Positions 48,828 through 59,567 of a stretch of 64,000 nucleotides of DNA are shown here, in pieces. How positions within the stretch are numbered: position 1 is the first letter of the stretch; every line of letters begins with the position of its first letter. Source of the DNA: Elymus sibiricus (taxonomy: Eukaryota; Streptophyta; Magnoliopsida; Poales; Poaceae); assembly GCA_039707655.1 (NCBI GenBank), contig CM077671.1:304110509-304174508 (forward strand), written 5' to 3'. The translations under genes were made by a program, and so were the position numbers. The notes under the pieces are model-generated. The model saw only the letters and a list, made by a program, of their open reading frames with translations, was not told the DNA's origin and made no database searches.

Positions 48828-50498
48828 TGGCTGTACGATCGTCGGTGTCTCAGCTCGTTGCACCTGAGATATCATATAGCCTAGTCCATATTGGAATCTA
48901 TAAAAGGGCTTATATATATTTAGCCATGTACTCCATTGATAAGTGTGTTGCTTGTAGAGTTTGGCAATGGAAGAGTGTGCTGCCATGGGATGAGCACAAG
49001 CCAAAGTTTGATTACGAAATCATTACAACTGGGGAGCCAACTGACAAGAAGAGGTGACAGGAAGCCAAAAGATTGAAGATTGAAGGAGTTGCTTACTTAC
49101 AGCTGGTCGTTTTTCCAATTCAGCAACAATCAAAATTTTGTATTTCGGTGCATCTTTGATGTGATATAATTTGAGGAAGGTCAAATTAATGGCACATATC
49201 TATGAACTGATGTGTGTAAACAATTGGTAGGTCCTTGGTCTAGCAAAATCCAGCTCAAATTATCTTGGCAAATGTTAACTGGGAACTGTTTCCGAGGTCC
49301 CAGGAAACACCCCCACAACCATTGGATTCAGATCACGCGGAGGACATTTTTTTTTCAAAAATAGCTGCTATTTTGCGCTACATGACAGTTTTCTCTACCG
49401 ATCATGGCAATTTCTTTAAAATTGCTATGGCAACTTTAGTTGAAATCGCATGGCAATTTGACCGTTCACTGGAAAACGCTCCCAGGGAACGGTCCCCAGA
49501 TATCCACATTTATCTTTGGGCAACGAAGACCCAGTCCAGAACCGTTTTGAAACCTAGTAGGAGCCAATATACGAGATAAACCAATCAAGAAAGGGTAACA
49601 AAAGCAGCACACATTGATCGACGACCACTCAGAAAGAGCTCAAAAAGTATAGGCTGCAACTTCCATCTAATTATAGGTCTTATTAAGACGCATCAGAAGT
49701 TCATAACAACAACAATAGATAAATGGAAATATTTGCCAAAAAAGTAGACAAAACAAGGATCGCAAGAAAGCAAATGAGGAGCACATCTTGAACGCCAAAT
49801 AAGGTGCCACTGTCCTGAAAAAAGCAACACTCTACCAAGCAAAGACCACAACAGCCTCACCCAAGATGCGAACCACCACCAGCATGCATGTTCGATTTCA
49901 CCCTAGTAATTCTCTCGCCACGTTATGCTTGAAGCATGGGTAGAATAAATTTCCTTGAATCAAAGAAGTCCTTTGAGATCTGAATGCTACTGGCAAAACG
50001 CAACCTTACCTGGCTTTGAAGCAAAGCAGCCCATGAAGAAATATGAACGTTACTGACAAATATGACTTGCCCCTGAACAAATATGAATGTATGTATGTTG
50101 TAGAGAAGGAATGAACTCACAGCGGGCCCTGCATGTCATGCCCAACCATGCGGAATGCAGAAATCAACGCAATAATCAGTTGACGGACAAGTGATTCAGA
50201 AGGCTGACCACGCATCATGACCTGTTTCATGTAAAAACCAGGCAAAATGCAATTGAGAATTGTAGTGGGGAATAAGAGCGTGCCCCGTTTCTCAAAAGAG
50301 AAAAAAAAACAGCGTGTCACTACTCACTAGCACATGCCCATTTCACACCATCCATAAACTGAAGTACCGACACACTCAGACAAAAGCTCATGACAAAGAG
50401 GTTGGGCTGCCAGCTATGCATCATAGTGATTTTGCTCGCAAGAGCTCTTATCATCCTCAATACAAAGTAAAACACTCTATGTGACTTTTGCTTCATCG
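48828..50498. other. Intergenic DNA between convergent RING and F-box genes, with possible MITE
   Basis: This contains the 3' ends of two convergent genes. At about 49,268-49,518 the ends are partly inverted copies of each other (left AAATGTTAACTGGGAAC; right, reversed, AAATGTGGATATCTGGGGACC). The segment is about 250 bp and its interior is familiar from repeated Triticeae DNA, so it may be a MITE; a clear target duplication was not found. The ORF across it (49,265-49,579) is not a gene. The rest is unremarkable. Confidence 0.4.
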
Positions 50499-53400
50499 TC
50501 ATTTATCAAATTTGTAGGATTGCGACGCTGAGGCATGAACAGAGGAAGTTTCTTTCGTGCCCACGGGAGCAGCATCCGCAACACTCTCTCCAGTAACCAT
50601 GGTTTGTGAATCCTCCTAAGACATAAAAGGATAGTTCAGTGTAAGTACAGGATTCACGTTCTTGCATAGACAAATCGCACAAGCCTACAGATTCCAAAGA
50701 TAGTCATCAATGAAATAAGATTTGTTACGCCAATGTCATCTTCTCATAGTGTACAGCTTGGGCTCACCCACAAATTCGAGAATCACACTGCACTGTGAGG
50801 CAGCAATCAAGCTTGGAGTACATGATGCGCTTGCTTCAGGCATCATATACCAGCTTCCTTCTTAAGAATAATAATAAATGTTTCTTAGTCACATATCATA
50901 TACTACTAGCTAACAAAATATTTGCCACTGAAGATTGACTGCATCTAGGAAACATAAGATAAACCTGGTCACACGAGGACACTAGAATGGCTGATGGTCC
51001 ATCAAGATGAAGAAAAAAGGGGACCAGTTGACCAGCATCACAGCACTAATCTAGTACTCCCTCCGTTCCTAAATATAAGTCTTTTTAGACATTCCAATAG
51101 GGGACTATATACGGAGCAAAATGAGTGAATCTACACTCTAAAGTATGTCTATATACATCTGTATGTAGTCCAATAGTGGAATCTCTAGAAAGACTTATAT
51201 TTAGGAACGGAGGGAGTATATGAGTATCATGAAAAATAGCATCTGGTTTTCTTACTAATTTTCATGTATCTCCACATCAATAGGTTGATAGCACCCATAA
51301 AACTCAAGGCTATGATCTCAACCCTTAATTTAGCTGCAACAGCAGGCTAACTTGAGTAAGGGAGATGAAAACGCACCAATCTGGGACCTTTTGCTCGCAT
51401 ACTTAATGTTTTAATTAGTACTACGTAAATCTTACTAGTTCCTGAGGTATGCAAGCAGTCATGGCAAAGCAGAAATATGCCACTAACATATTTCTCCATC
51501 ACTCCATGTAATATAACCCATACAGTTTGCTAAACTAACAAAATCTCGGCAACTTCAGTGCCATGGTGATCCGTTTCAAAAGAAAAACTACGCAAAAGGA
51601 AACTAAGTACCGTAATGGACAAAACAAGGTTCGAGACAACTGATAAATTGACTGGGTAAATAAAAATATAAATAGAGTGGACCCAGGAAGGATGACTATT
51701 CAAGCTAAGAGTAAAAGAGGGTCTGGAACTAAATCCACAACAAAGAGCCAAAGATGGCATAAATTTCATGGCTTAGCCTCTTACTACCTAGACATACTGC
51801 TAGTTACGTCCATTGAAATACATTCATTAGACGTAGCTTATGTCTGCACTGTTTCCTTGATATATAAGTATATGAAATTAACACATGACCTTTTCACAGC
51901 ACCAAAAACTGAAGTACCAACACATTTGTAAGAAAGCTCATCTCGTGAGAAAAAGTACAGTATGATCAGTCCAAAGAGATTAGGTTTCAACTGGCAAAGA
52001 ATTGGCAATAGGAAAGATCTAGATAACTTCCCCCGTGCATTTCCCATCAACTCTCTTTCCGACTTTTCCTTAAAACTATCGAAGTCGGCACTTATCTTAT
52101 CAGATTATACAATCACTCACGGTTGTCAGTTATGCAGCATATGTAGTGACTTTGCTTGCCAGAGAATTGTCATATCAGACATGATAGTGTGCTACTATAT
52201 CAAGACTTACAATCAAGCCATTGCTGTGTAACAATTTTTTAAAATAAAAAATAGTTGACTCAAAGTGTAGATTATCACAACTACAATAATCCAATGCTCG
52301 CAAGTAATTTAAATAAAATAATCTAAGGATCAAACATTACCAGGATCTTCAGGATAGGCTCACCTTGCTGCACACCAAAGAAGGAGGCCACGCCATGATG
52401 TAGGGATGTGCGGGGCTTACATATGTATCATCAAAGAGCTTGTTTAGCTTTGCTGTTTCCAGGCAGAGGGATAGCAGAGACTCAGTATGATTGTTAGTAT
52501 GCTCATCGTACTTTGTTGACAAATAAACAAAGCCATCGATAACCGCCTCAATGTGCACTGTGGGATCACCATCTGCCTTAGTGGCATCAACAAATGTATT
52601 GAGTATATAAGTATCTCCCAGAACCCATTTCTCAACACCATCATCATCAGCTCTCCGAAACCAAACATGAAGCATTCCTGTGTCTGCATCAGAGTCATCT
52701 ATGCCAACCATACATAGCATCCCATCCTTGGTCTGACCAAGTCTAAATCGCGTAGGGCAAATGTGTCCCAAGAATGGCGGCAAATCCACTCTAGAGAATT
52801 GCACTGTCACAGTGTTGAGAACAAGTACATAGGGTCGACTTATGTGTTTCCAATAAACGAATCCATTCAGCTGCGTCCCAGGGCAAAACTTGATAAAGTC
52901 GTGTGGTGGCGGCGGCGGGGTCTCCACCCATGGCAAAAACTGCCACTCCCTAGTCGCCGTTGAGAAGACAGCTACGCAAGCCGGCACCTGCCCGTCCTGG
53001 TGTTGGACACAGACCATACGGAACACCCGCTGGTCCTCTTCGGAGAAGACAATGTGGAACTCAAGAGAGTTGGAGAATAGGATCTCCTTGGGCGGCCGGG
53101 GTAACAGATGCAGTGCCTGCGTGACAGGGTTGTAGGCAGCGATCTGGTCGGTGGCATCGTCGGCGAGGACGACGTAGCCTCCGTGGAGGCCCTGTAGCTT
53201 CCACCCGAGAGTGGAATCGCCGCTGTCTTCCGGGAGACGGGTAAGGAAGAAATCGGAGCCGCGGACGGCGGCGGCGAGGTCCGGGTCGGAGCGGCTGCGG
53301 AGGGGGACGAAGGGAGGGACGGCGGCGCGGCAGGGTTCTATGAAGAAGCCAAGGAGCTGCGGCGGGTGGAGCGCCCAGAAGCGGCGGCGGAAGGCGGGGG

Positions 53401-53575
53401 ACGAGCGGACGGCGTTGAGGAAGGTGCGGCAGGCTAGGGCGGCCCGGACGAGGCTCGGCAGGGAGGGAAGGAGGAGGAAGATCTCGCAGAGGAGGTCGTC
53501 GCTGATAGAGGCAATGGTGGTGGGTGTCGCCGGTGGGCGTTTCGCCGGCGGCGGTAGCCCTAGCTCGGAGGCCAT
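50499..53575 (-). CDS. F-box protein, two exons
   Basis: F-box proteins are the substrate-choosing parts of SCF ubiquitin ligases. Exon 1 (53,575-52,364) encodes 404 residues. The F-box is near 24-66 (ISDDLLCEIFLLLPSLPSLV, RTFLNAVRSS), followed by about 330 residues of the C-terminal region usual in grass F-box proteins with no named repeat. The frame continues only four codons past AAG|GTGAGC, a strong donor. A fitting terminal exon lies at 50,615-50,499 (acceptor CTTAG|GAG, same phase), adding 38 residues that start EDSQTMVTGE and end SYKFDK before TGA. The total is 442 residues. Exon 1 is secure; exon 2 is inferred from splice sites and phase. The intron (about 1.75 kb) holds a Stowaway MITE. 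Without splicing the product would be 408 residues. Confidence 0.82.
50616..52363 (-). other. Predicted intron of the F-box gene
   Basis: A 1748-bp AT-rich segment between the donor at 52,363 and the acceptor at 50,616. Only short chance ORFs lie inside. It contains a Stowaway MITE at 51,057-51,216. If the splice model is wrong, this is the 3' flank of a single-exon gene. Confidence 0.55.
51057..51216. mobile_element. Stowaway MITE (Tc1/Mariner type)
   Basis: A 160-bp element with terminal inverted repeats CTCCCTCCGTTCCTAAATAT and its complement, flanked by TA at 51,055-51,056 and 51,217-51,218. This is the classic grass Stowaway terminus. It is non-coding and needs a Mariner transposase supplied elsewhere. 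It sits in the predicted F-box intron. Confidence 0.95.
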
Positions 53576-53639
53576 GGCGCCTGGAGAAGAGAGGCGAGCC
53601 GCACGGGCAGGGCCGGGCGGTGCGTGTCAAGTTCACTCC

Positions 53640-53715
53640 ACCGCGATGGGCTACAACTGGGCCTAGTCTACGTATAACCGGGCCTAAACTGGGCTGTTCT
53701 TTCTGTGGGCCAACA
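53640..53715 (-). promoter_or_regulatory. Cluster of TGGGCY (site II) motifs upstream of the F-box gene
   Basis: TGGGCT at 53,647-53,652 and 53,690-53,695, TGGGCC at 53,658-53,663 and 53,706-53,711, and a further GGGCC at about 53,680 lie 70-140 bp upstream of the F-box start codon. Site II (TGGGCC/T) elements bound by TCP factors are common in promoters of growth-related plant genes. Function here is inferred from clustering only. Confidence 0.5.
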
Positions 53716-54396
53716 TCCATCCATGGAGGAGGGTCTTATCGCAGCTGTATAAGGCCCTTCACTATGTAAGCTGAAAGAGGTGTCAAATTCATTTTTGCTT
53801 CATTTGCATCGGTGCCCTTCAGTACCCAGCTGGTGTCATAGGAAAATTTTAGAAAACCGAAGCACCTAGACATGTTTGGTTGCCTTCCTGCAACAGTGTC
53901 TGCATTTCATACACATCTCAACCCATCATGGTTGAGCAAAAATAGACAACAAACCAATATCTGCATGTTGTTTGGTTGCCTGCATTGCATCAATGGCCAC
54001 TTTAGGGCCAGTTGTTTGGTTGCCCGCAAATGTGCTTAAGGAATGAGCAGATGCAAACCGCAGCTGTTTGGTTGTATACATGTTTGTGTTCTGCTCACCC
54101 CTTCAAATGTGGTGGCCTTACCATCATATTTGCAGTAGAACAGTATGCATAACTAAGCAACAATCAGCAAATAAACGCCAGATAACCAGCAGCACACAAG
54201 CAACAAACAACATATTAAACAACAACTAAACATGCATACTGCTAGTAGGGCATAAGTTTTAAAACAGCAGGGGCATCCCATGCCCTCTGCTTCACCCCAG
54301 GGTGTTGAACCCTAGCCAAAATATTAACAATTTCAGCAAACTATCTAACAAGTTCTCCCCATCACCACAAACTAACTGATACTAAGTTCAGAGCAT

Positions 54397-55778
54397 CTAC
54401 AACGCCAACAAAATGTCCCCGATGCAGTTATGTCTGCTGTAGCGCACCCTGCACCCGATGGAGCTGTCGTGGTTGTAGATGTGCACCTTCAGGCCCAGGT
54501 CAGAGATCTACAGCACGACGAGGTCGCCGGGGATGACTCTGTGGCGGCGGCAACAGTACTGCCCGCCACGACTAAGCACCATCTGTCCCTGGATGTTTTG
54601 GACCTGGACCCATAACTCGCACCACTTGTTCGCCGAGAGCCTGACGACACGCGGGAGCTTGACCGCCAACCACTCCTTCATCAACTCCATGAACTTGGCA
54701 GGGATGACGAGCATGGCGAGATCCTCCGTGTCCTTGATCTGCACGTAGAGGCGCATCGGCTCTCGGGACCCCTCCTCGTGCCCGGTCCTAGGAGCTCGTC
54801 CCCTTGAACGAGGCAGGCTCATGAAGGCGGTCCTGCTAGGCAGGTTCACCGTCTTGAGCCAGCGGTTCATGGGGATGAAGTCCTGGGCGCCCTTGGCGCC
54901 AACCACAACATGGGCTCCTCCTCCGACCTCGTCCCAATCCATCTTCATCACCTTGTCAGGTAAGATTAGATGGGTTAGTAACATGTCACCGGGATCAGAC
55001 ATTGATCAATGACACTTACCGAAGAGTAAGCATCACTGATGAGTGACACTTGCTCTTGGACAACAAACACTGATCAGTGCATTTTTAAAACATCATGCCC
55101 ATGATCTAAAGCTAGCAGTGCAAGTTGTGACCACTTCCACATTTGCCAGCATGCTACATTGGCACTAGTACCTAAAGGAGCAAACACAACGGTCCTACCT
55201 ACCATGAACACCATGCACGTAACGAAATCATGCAACATACCCTACCTATGCAAGTCGCAATCTATGTTCAAAATCAAACACAAAACCTGCCTATGAACAA
55301 CATGAACACGAAGCTTGAACACACATAGATCTGCTAACTACAATGTACCTCCCTATCATGCAAGAACGAATCTATCCTGCCTATGAACAACATGAACATG
55401 TAAGCATGAACACTAAGCTTGAACACATGCTGATCGAAGCATGAACACAAAGCATGAACTGGCATCCTATAAACAACAATAGTAACAGGCAAGAAGGAGT
55501 CGATTGGATTCAGATCGATTCGATTCGATTGGAATCGAATCAAATCCAATCGATTCCTTGTCATGCGTAATGTAGAAAACCCTAATCTACATCTCCGAGG
55601 AAAGGGAAGATTTGTAACTTACATGAGTGGGTGGAGTTGCAGCGTACACCGGCCGGGGAGAAAAGCCTGGCGGGAAGGAGATGGCGGGCGAAGCGGAGGA
55701 GGAGCCGACAATGGTGACGACCGTCGCCATTGCCCCGGTGCTCGTGGCCACGCGGGAGGTGGATGAAGAGGGCGCCAT
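54397..55778 (-). pseudogene. B3-like DNA-binding gene inside transposon, interrupted by stop codon
   Basis: The proposed exon 1 (55,778-55,623) encodes a 52-residue Ser/Pro-rich start (MAPSSSTSRV) and ends at a GTAAGT donor. Exon 2 begins about 54,951 in the same phase with VMKMDWDEVGG and runs to a stop at 54,397-54,399. Its second half resembles a plant B3 domain, with LAMLVIPAKFMELMKEWL (a beta-strand and helix start), WCELWVQV and VIPGDLVVL, the usual closing motif. A TAG at 54,508-54,510 cuts the frame right after VIPGDLVVL, before ISDLGLKVHIYNHDS. B3 domains bind DNA in auxin and seed regulators. Here the gene is cargo of a transposon and probably inactive. The exon model is inference. 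Confidence 0.55.
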
Positions 55779-56168
55779 CGTCCATGGGCCTGCCGCGCTT
55801 CCCAGAGAAAACCCTCGAATAAGGGTAAAAAACCCTCCAAGAGGGGTTCTAAGCAGCGGCATGGTGGCCACCCTCTCCGGCGGCGCCACCGAACCAAGGA
55901 CCAAGAGGTCCTGATACGACGACGGGGACGGAGTGATCGGTACCGCATTGGGCGGACAAGCGGGCTTGGTGATGAACGGCGATGACGCGCGGAGGGCCAC
56001 CCTCAGGTCGACCCCCGACTTCACGAGGCCGGCAACCCACCGGTCTTGGATGAAGTTGCTGCCGACGCTGATGGGGATGAGGGCACGAACGAACCATCGG
56101 AGGAGAGGTGAGCAACAGGCAGTCAGAAGAGTGCAGGAGAGTGGTGTGAACGGAGGCGTGGATGGTGA

Positions 56169-56171
<3 letters not shown>

Positions 56172-56211
<40 letters not shown>

Positions 56212-56213
56212 GG
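56172..56213 (+). repeat. (GA)n microsatellite
   Basis: About 20 GA units with one GG interruption, followed by a G run, about 245 bp inside the right end of the Harbinger-like element. Confidence 0.92.
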
Positions 56214-56456
56214 GGGGGAGTTATGAGATGTTCATCCGTCTCCCGCGCTCCTCGAGGCGTGCAGTTAAGAGCCACGCGTGGCTGCGCTGAGCGTGAATGC
56301 TGAGAAACTGCCGATTCGGCAGTAGCTCGCGGGCCTGGCCCAAGACTGCTTTAAGTTCCGTGCAGCCAAGATGTGGATGCAGCCCAGGCAACGAAACAAT
56401 TATTTTTCGTCCTGCACATGCCTGGTTGGGCCAAATGCGAGCGACCAAACACGTCC

Positions 56457-56663
56457 CTAGTTGCTTTAATGCCTACTTCCTTCATGCAATACAGTAGTGT
56501 TATGTTACTGCTACGTTACTTTGATGTGTGAAGGAAAGTTGACTGTATGTCGCTTTTATGCAAGTGTGGGTCTTGATTATACACATGCAACAAGCACACA
56601 TTGCTAGAGCGATGCCTAATTCTTCTCTCAGGGCACACTGATGACGTGACAAGATTTTAAGAT
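56457..56663. other. Spacer between two DNA transposons
   Basis: About 200 bp with no ORF or repeat that I recognise. It begins with the Harbinger-like target duplication (CTA) and ends with TTTTAAGAT (56,655-56,663), the target duplication of the Mutator-like element. Confidence 0.6.
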
Positions 56664-57602
56664 GGGCTTTCTATTCTTGTGCCCCTGGTTCCTTAGTTGT
56701 ACTCATTCATCCCCACGCCCTTAACTTTTGCTCACTTTTGCTCACTCCCTTGTCCAAAACCCTCAGAAATGATCACAACGGAGGATGTCGTCGGGTCAAT
56801 GGTTTGACCGTTAACTCTGATGTGTGGGGCCACGCTAGAATATGTCGCCTGTTGGACCTGCCAAGTGGGGCCGCGTTGGACTGTGTCGCCCTCCTTTGAC
56901 CATTCTGACGTGTGGGGCCGCGCTAGACTGTGTCGCCCGTTGGACGGTGGCGCTGGTTGGACCATTGGGCCGTTGAATTAAATGCCTACGTCCATGCGCT
57001 GATGCACGCCACCATGATAAGCCTGCTATGCATGCGCGACATGATCCAGCTAGCCTGCCTGCATGCGCCGATGCGAGCCGCCACGGACGCAACCTTCTTG
57101 TGAGCCGCCACGGATGCAACGACTGTCGATGCTGCCGGTTTGTCTCTTCTCGCACGCGCCTCCTTGATCGATTCACAGTTCACACCGTCTCAGCCTTTGA
57201 CCTCCGCAGCATCAATTCAGCGTGGCAATTAAATTCTAGGGCATACCGATCGACGTGCGTCGTCACGATACAGAAGCCTGCTATGCATGCCACGTGATCC
57301 AGCTAGCCTGCCTGCATGCGCCGATGCGCGCCGCCACGAACGCAGCGACGGTCGCTACCGCTGGTTCCTCTCTTCTCGCACGCGTCTCCACCTTCCAGGT
57401 GCCATAGACCGAGGCCAGGGTGCAGTACTACGTGCGGGCTTCGCCCACCTTTTTTACCCACCCATATGTCACTCCCTCCATGTACAAAAGCATGCAATAT
57501 TTTTTTAAGCATAGAATAGAACCAGCAACCAGAGTCAGCTAAACATAGCTTAGAGAGCATAATAGCATCATACAATATATATCCTATGTACTACGTAGTG
57601 CA

Positions 57603-58070
57603 CTACGCGTCTTCGTCATCGGAGATGGCCTGATCCACCTGCGCCAGAGTCTGGTCCGCCTGCGCGGGAGCCTGGTCCGCCTACGCCGCCACCTGCACCT
57701 CCTCCTGCGCCGCCCGCGCTGCCTCCATCTGCTGCTGACGAAGACACTGGGCCTGCTCTGACCGGATGGAGTTGAGGATCACCACCTGGTCGGGCCACAG
57801 ATAGTAGACCGGCGGTGCCTCCACTTCCGGCTCCTCCGGCGGCGCCTCCTCCTTTGGCTCCTGCGGCGGCGCCTCCTCCTCCGGCTACCGCGGCGGCGCC
57901 TCCTCCTTCGGCTGCGGCGGTGCCTCCTCTGGCTCCTCCTCCCCCATCTCTGACCCCTCCTTGAAAGCCTCCTCCGGTTCCAGAGGTTGCCTCGCTTGCC
58001 TCCGGATTTGGGCCTGCCGAAGGAGGAAGAGACGGTGTTCGACTGTGTAGTTTTGGCGGCGTGGTGGCAT
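57603..58070 (-). pseudogene. MULE accessory gene B, acidic repeat protein, two stop codons
   Basis: A minus-strand frame of 155 codons starts MPPRRQNYTVEHRLFLLRQA and ends AISDDEDA at a TAG (57,603-57,605). It is broken by in-frame TAG codons at 57,885-57,887 and 57,681-57,683. The start is basic with a predicted helix; the middle has EEAPPQEP-type repeats; then comes VYYLWPDQVVILNSIRSEQ and a Gln/Ala-rich stretch. The frame is otherwise clean and looks like a once-coding gene. I recognise no domain. It is the second of two same-strand genes in the MULE, about 1.5 kb downstream of gene A. Both end in an acidic Ser-Asp-Asp tail. Confidence 0.5.
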
Positions 58071-58962
58071 GGCTGATGGGCTCGGAGAGGGGAGTGCTCG
58101 GGTGCCGGCGGGGAGAGGGAGCAGGCAGATGAGCTAGGGCTGGGGGACGCCATCTGGCTTAAATAGTCGTCTATGGATAATGACGGGGAGCCGGATCGAT
58201 GCCTCCTCCCTCGGCAGTCAACGCGTAGCGAAGGACCAACCATGACTTTTTTTATTTCCCGCGGGCGAGTGGGTGAGCAGAACCAACGTCTCGCGGATCG
58301 TCCAACGATCCAACGATGCAGAGCCGTCCATGTGATCCAACGGCGCGGAGCCTGCACGTAGCCTGCCCGTATCCTTCTAGAAGACCATATCCGACGGTTT
58401 TCGCTTGGCGCTAGGGTATGATCGGACGACTGCAGTTCGACGTTAGGGTTTGTAGAGATGTTGCGGGGTTTTGAGCCGGTCAGCGGGGTTATCTTAAGTT
58501 TGACCAACTTTCAAATGACCTTAACTAATTCAAAAAAAATCAAAAAAAATATGAAACCTTCCCTGTTCGTCGTTTTATAAGACATAGTTACCCTAAAAAA
58601 TATAAACCTCAGTTTAGGGACTTTTTTAAGAAAAAACTTCTTTTGAGATGAGCTACCGTTTCCAAGTTCAAATGAGCAGAACTAAATTCAAAAAAATGTA
58701 AAACCTGCTCACAATGCCTTTGTATGTGACATGGTTATGGCAAAAAATAAAAATCTTGGTTTATGGGCATTTCCATGAAAACTCCACACATATGAGCTAT
58801 CACGTATAGGGGTGTATAGAGTTCGAGAAGAGAGCGACAGTGGGTTTATGTTTACGAAAAAAAATCACCAGAGCTCCATTTCAGTGTGAGTAAGAAGGAT
58901 ACGAACGTATTTTTCATTTTTGAAATTTTAAACTGTCTTCATATAAATGGGTTTTGTAATAA

Positions 58963-58993
<31 letters not shown>

Positions 58994-58997
58994 TAGG
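58963..58997 (+). repeat. Interstitial telomere-like repeat
   Basis: About five units mixing TTAGGG and TTTAGGG in 35 bp. Plant telomeres are (TTTAGGG)n. The tract lies inside the MULE, far from its ends. Confidence 0.9.
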
Positions 58998-59361
58998 AGT
59001 CTATTTTTGTTTTGTTTGCTATTAGATCATTTCAACATAGGGTAACATGATCATTACAACTTAGGCCTCTTTCAACATGTCGCTTATAATTCAAATGTTA
59101 GTTCAAATTCAAGTTTTTACCTTAATTAATCATCAAATCACATCATATTCAAACATCACATAGGATTGGCGGCATATAAGTGGTTAGATGATGGCCATCT
59201 ATCTTATTGCAGATGCAGGTATTTATTCACTGGATTTCTTCTTGTTTACGAATAATGGGGCATCTGCCTAACCCTATCAAACCTTTCGGTAAGATAATAT
59301 AAGAATCGTATTTGGTTGGGTTCTAACTCCGCTGTTCAGTCTGGCGCGGGTGTGATACCGG

Positions 59362-59390
59362 TCACATCACATCACATCACATCACATCAC
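59362..59390 (+). repeat. (TCACA)n microsatellite
   Basis: Nearly six perfect TCACA units in 29 bp, inside the MULE. Confidence 0.92.
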
Positions 59391-59567
59391 CATGCATTAG
59401 CTTTAATTAAACATCAATGCCGACCACAGAGGCCGGCGATAGTTCCAGTGCATTATACACAATGCCAGTAGAAACTAATATAAAAACACAAATAAAAATA
59501 TAACACAAGTAAAATATAGACAATTCCGCCCGCCGGTGAAGCCGCCGCCGTCTTTAGGAGCACCGTC

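Larger units (their letters stand above)
53869..56456. mobile_element. PIF/Harbinger-like DNA transposon carrying a B3-like gene
   Basis: The left end reads GACATGTTTGGTTGC and the right end, reversed, GGACGTGTTTGGTCGC. Both are flanked by CTA (53,866-53,868 and 56,457-56,459). GTTTGGTTGC-like text recurs several times near the left end (53,877, 53,970, 54,017, 54,067), as subterminal repeats do. The interior holds no transposase but does hold a broken B3-like gene. A short TIR plus a 3-bp duplication fits PIF/Harbinger, though CTA is less usual than TAA or TTA, so the class is tentative. Confidence 0.6.
58507..59450. other. AT-rich MULE interior between the two accessory genes
   Basis: No ORF of note. 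It holds the telomere-like tract (58,963-58,997) and the TCACA repeat (59,362-59,390). Confidence 0.6.

Noticed and set aside
48196..48867. 223-codon ORF in another frame of the RING gene
   Set aside because: It is a GC-rich shadow. The RING frame contains all eight zinc ligands and the N-terminal zinc ribbon.
49265..49579. 104-codon ORF
   Set aside because: It lies across a possible MITE with inverted ends and shows no domain.
53061..53720. 219-codon minus ORF overlapping the F-box start
   Set aside because: It is Arg/Pro-rich shadow coding; the F-box frame carries the recognisable domain.
57779..58507. 242-codon minus ORF with long Arg/Ser runs
   Set aside because: It is a shifted reading of the repetitive gene B region; the other frame gives the coherent protein.
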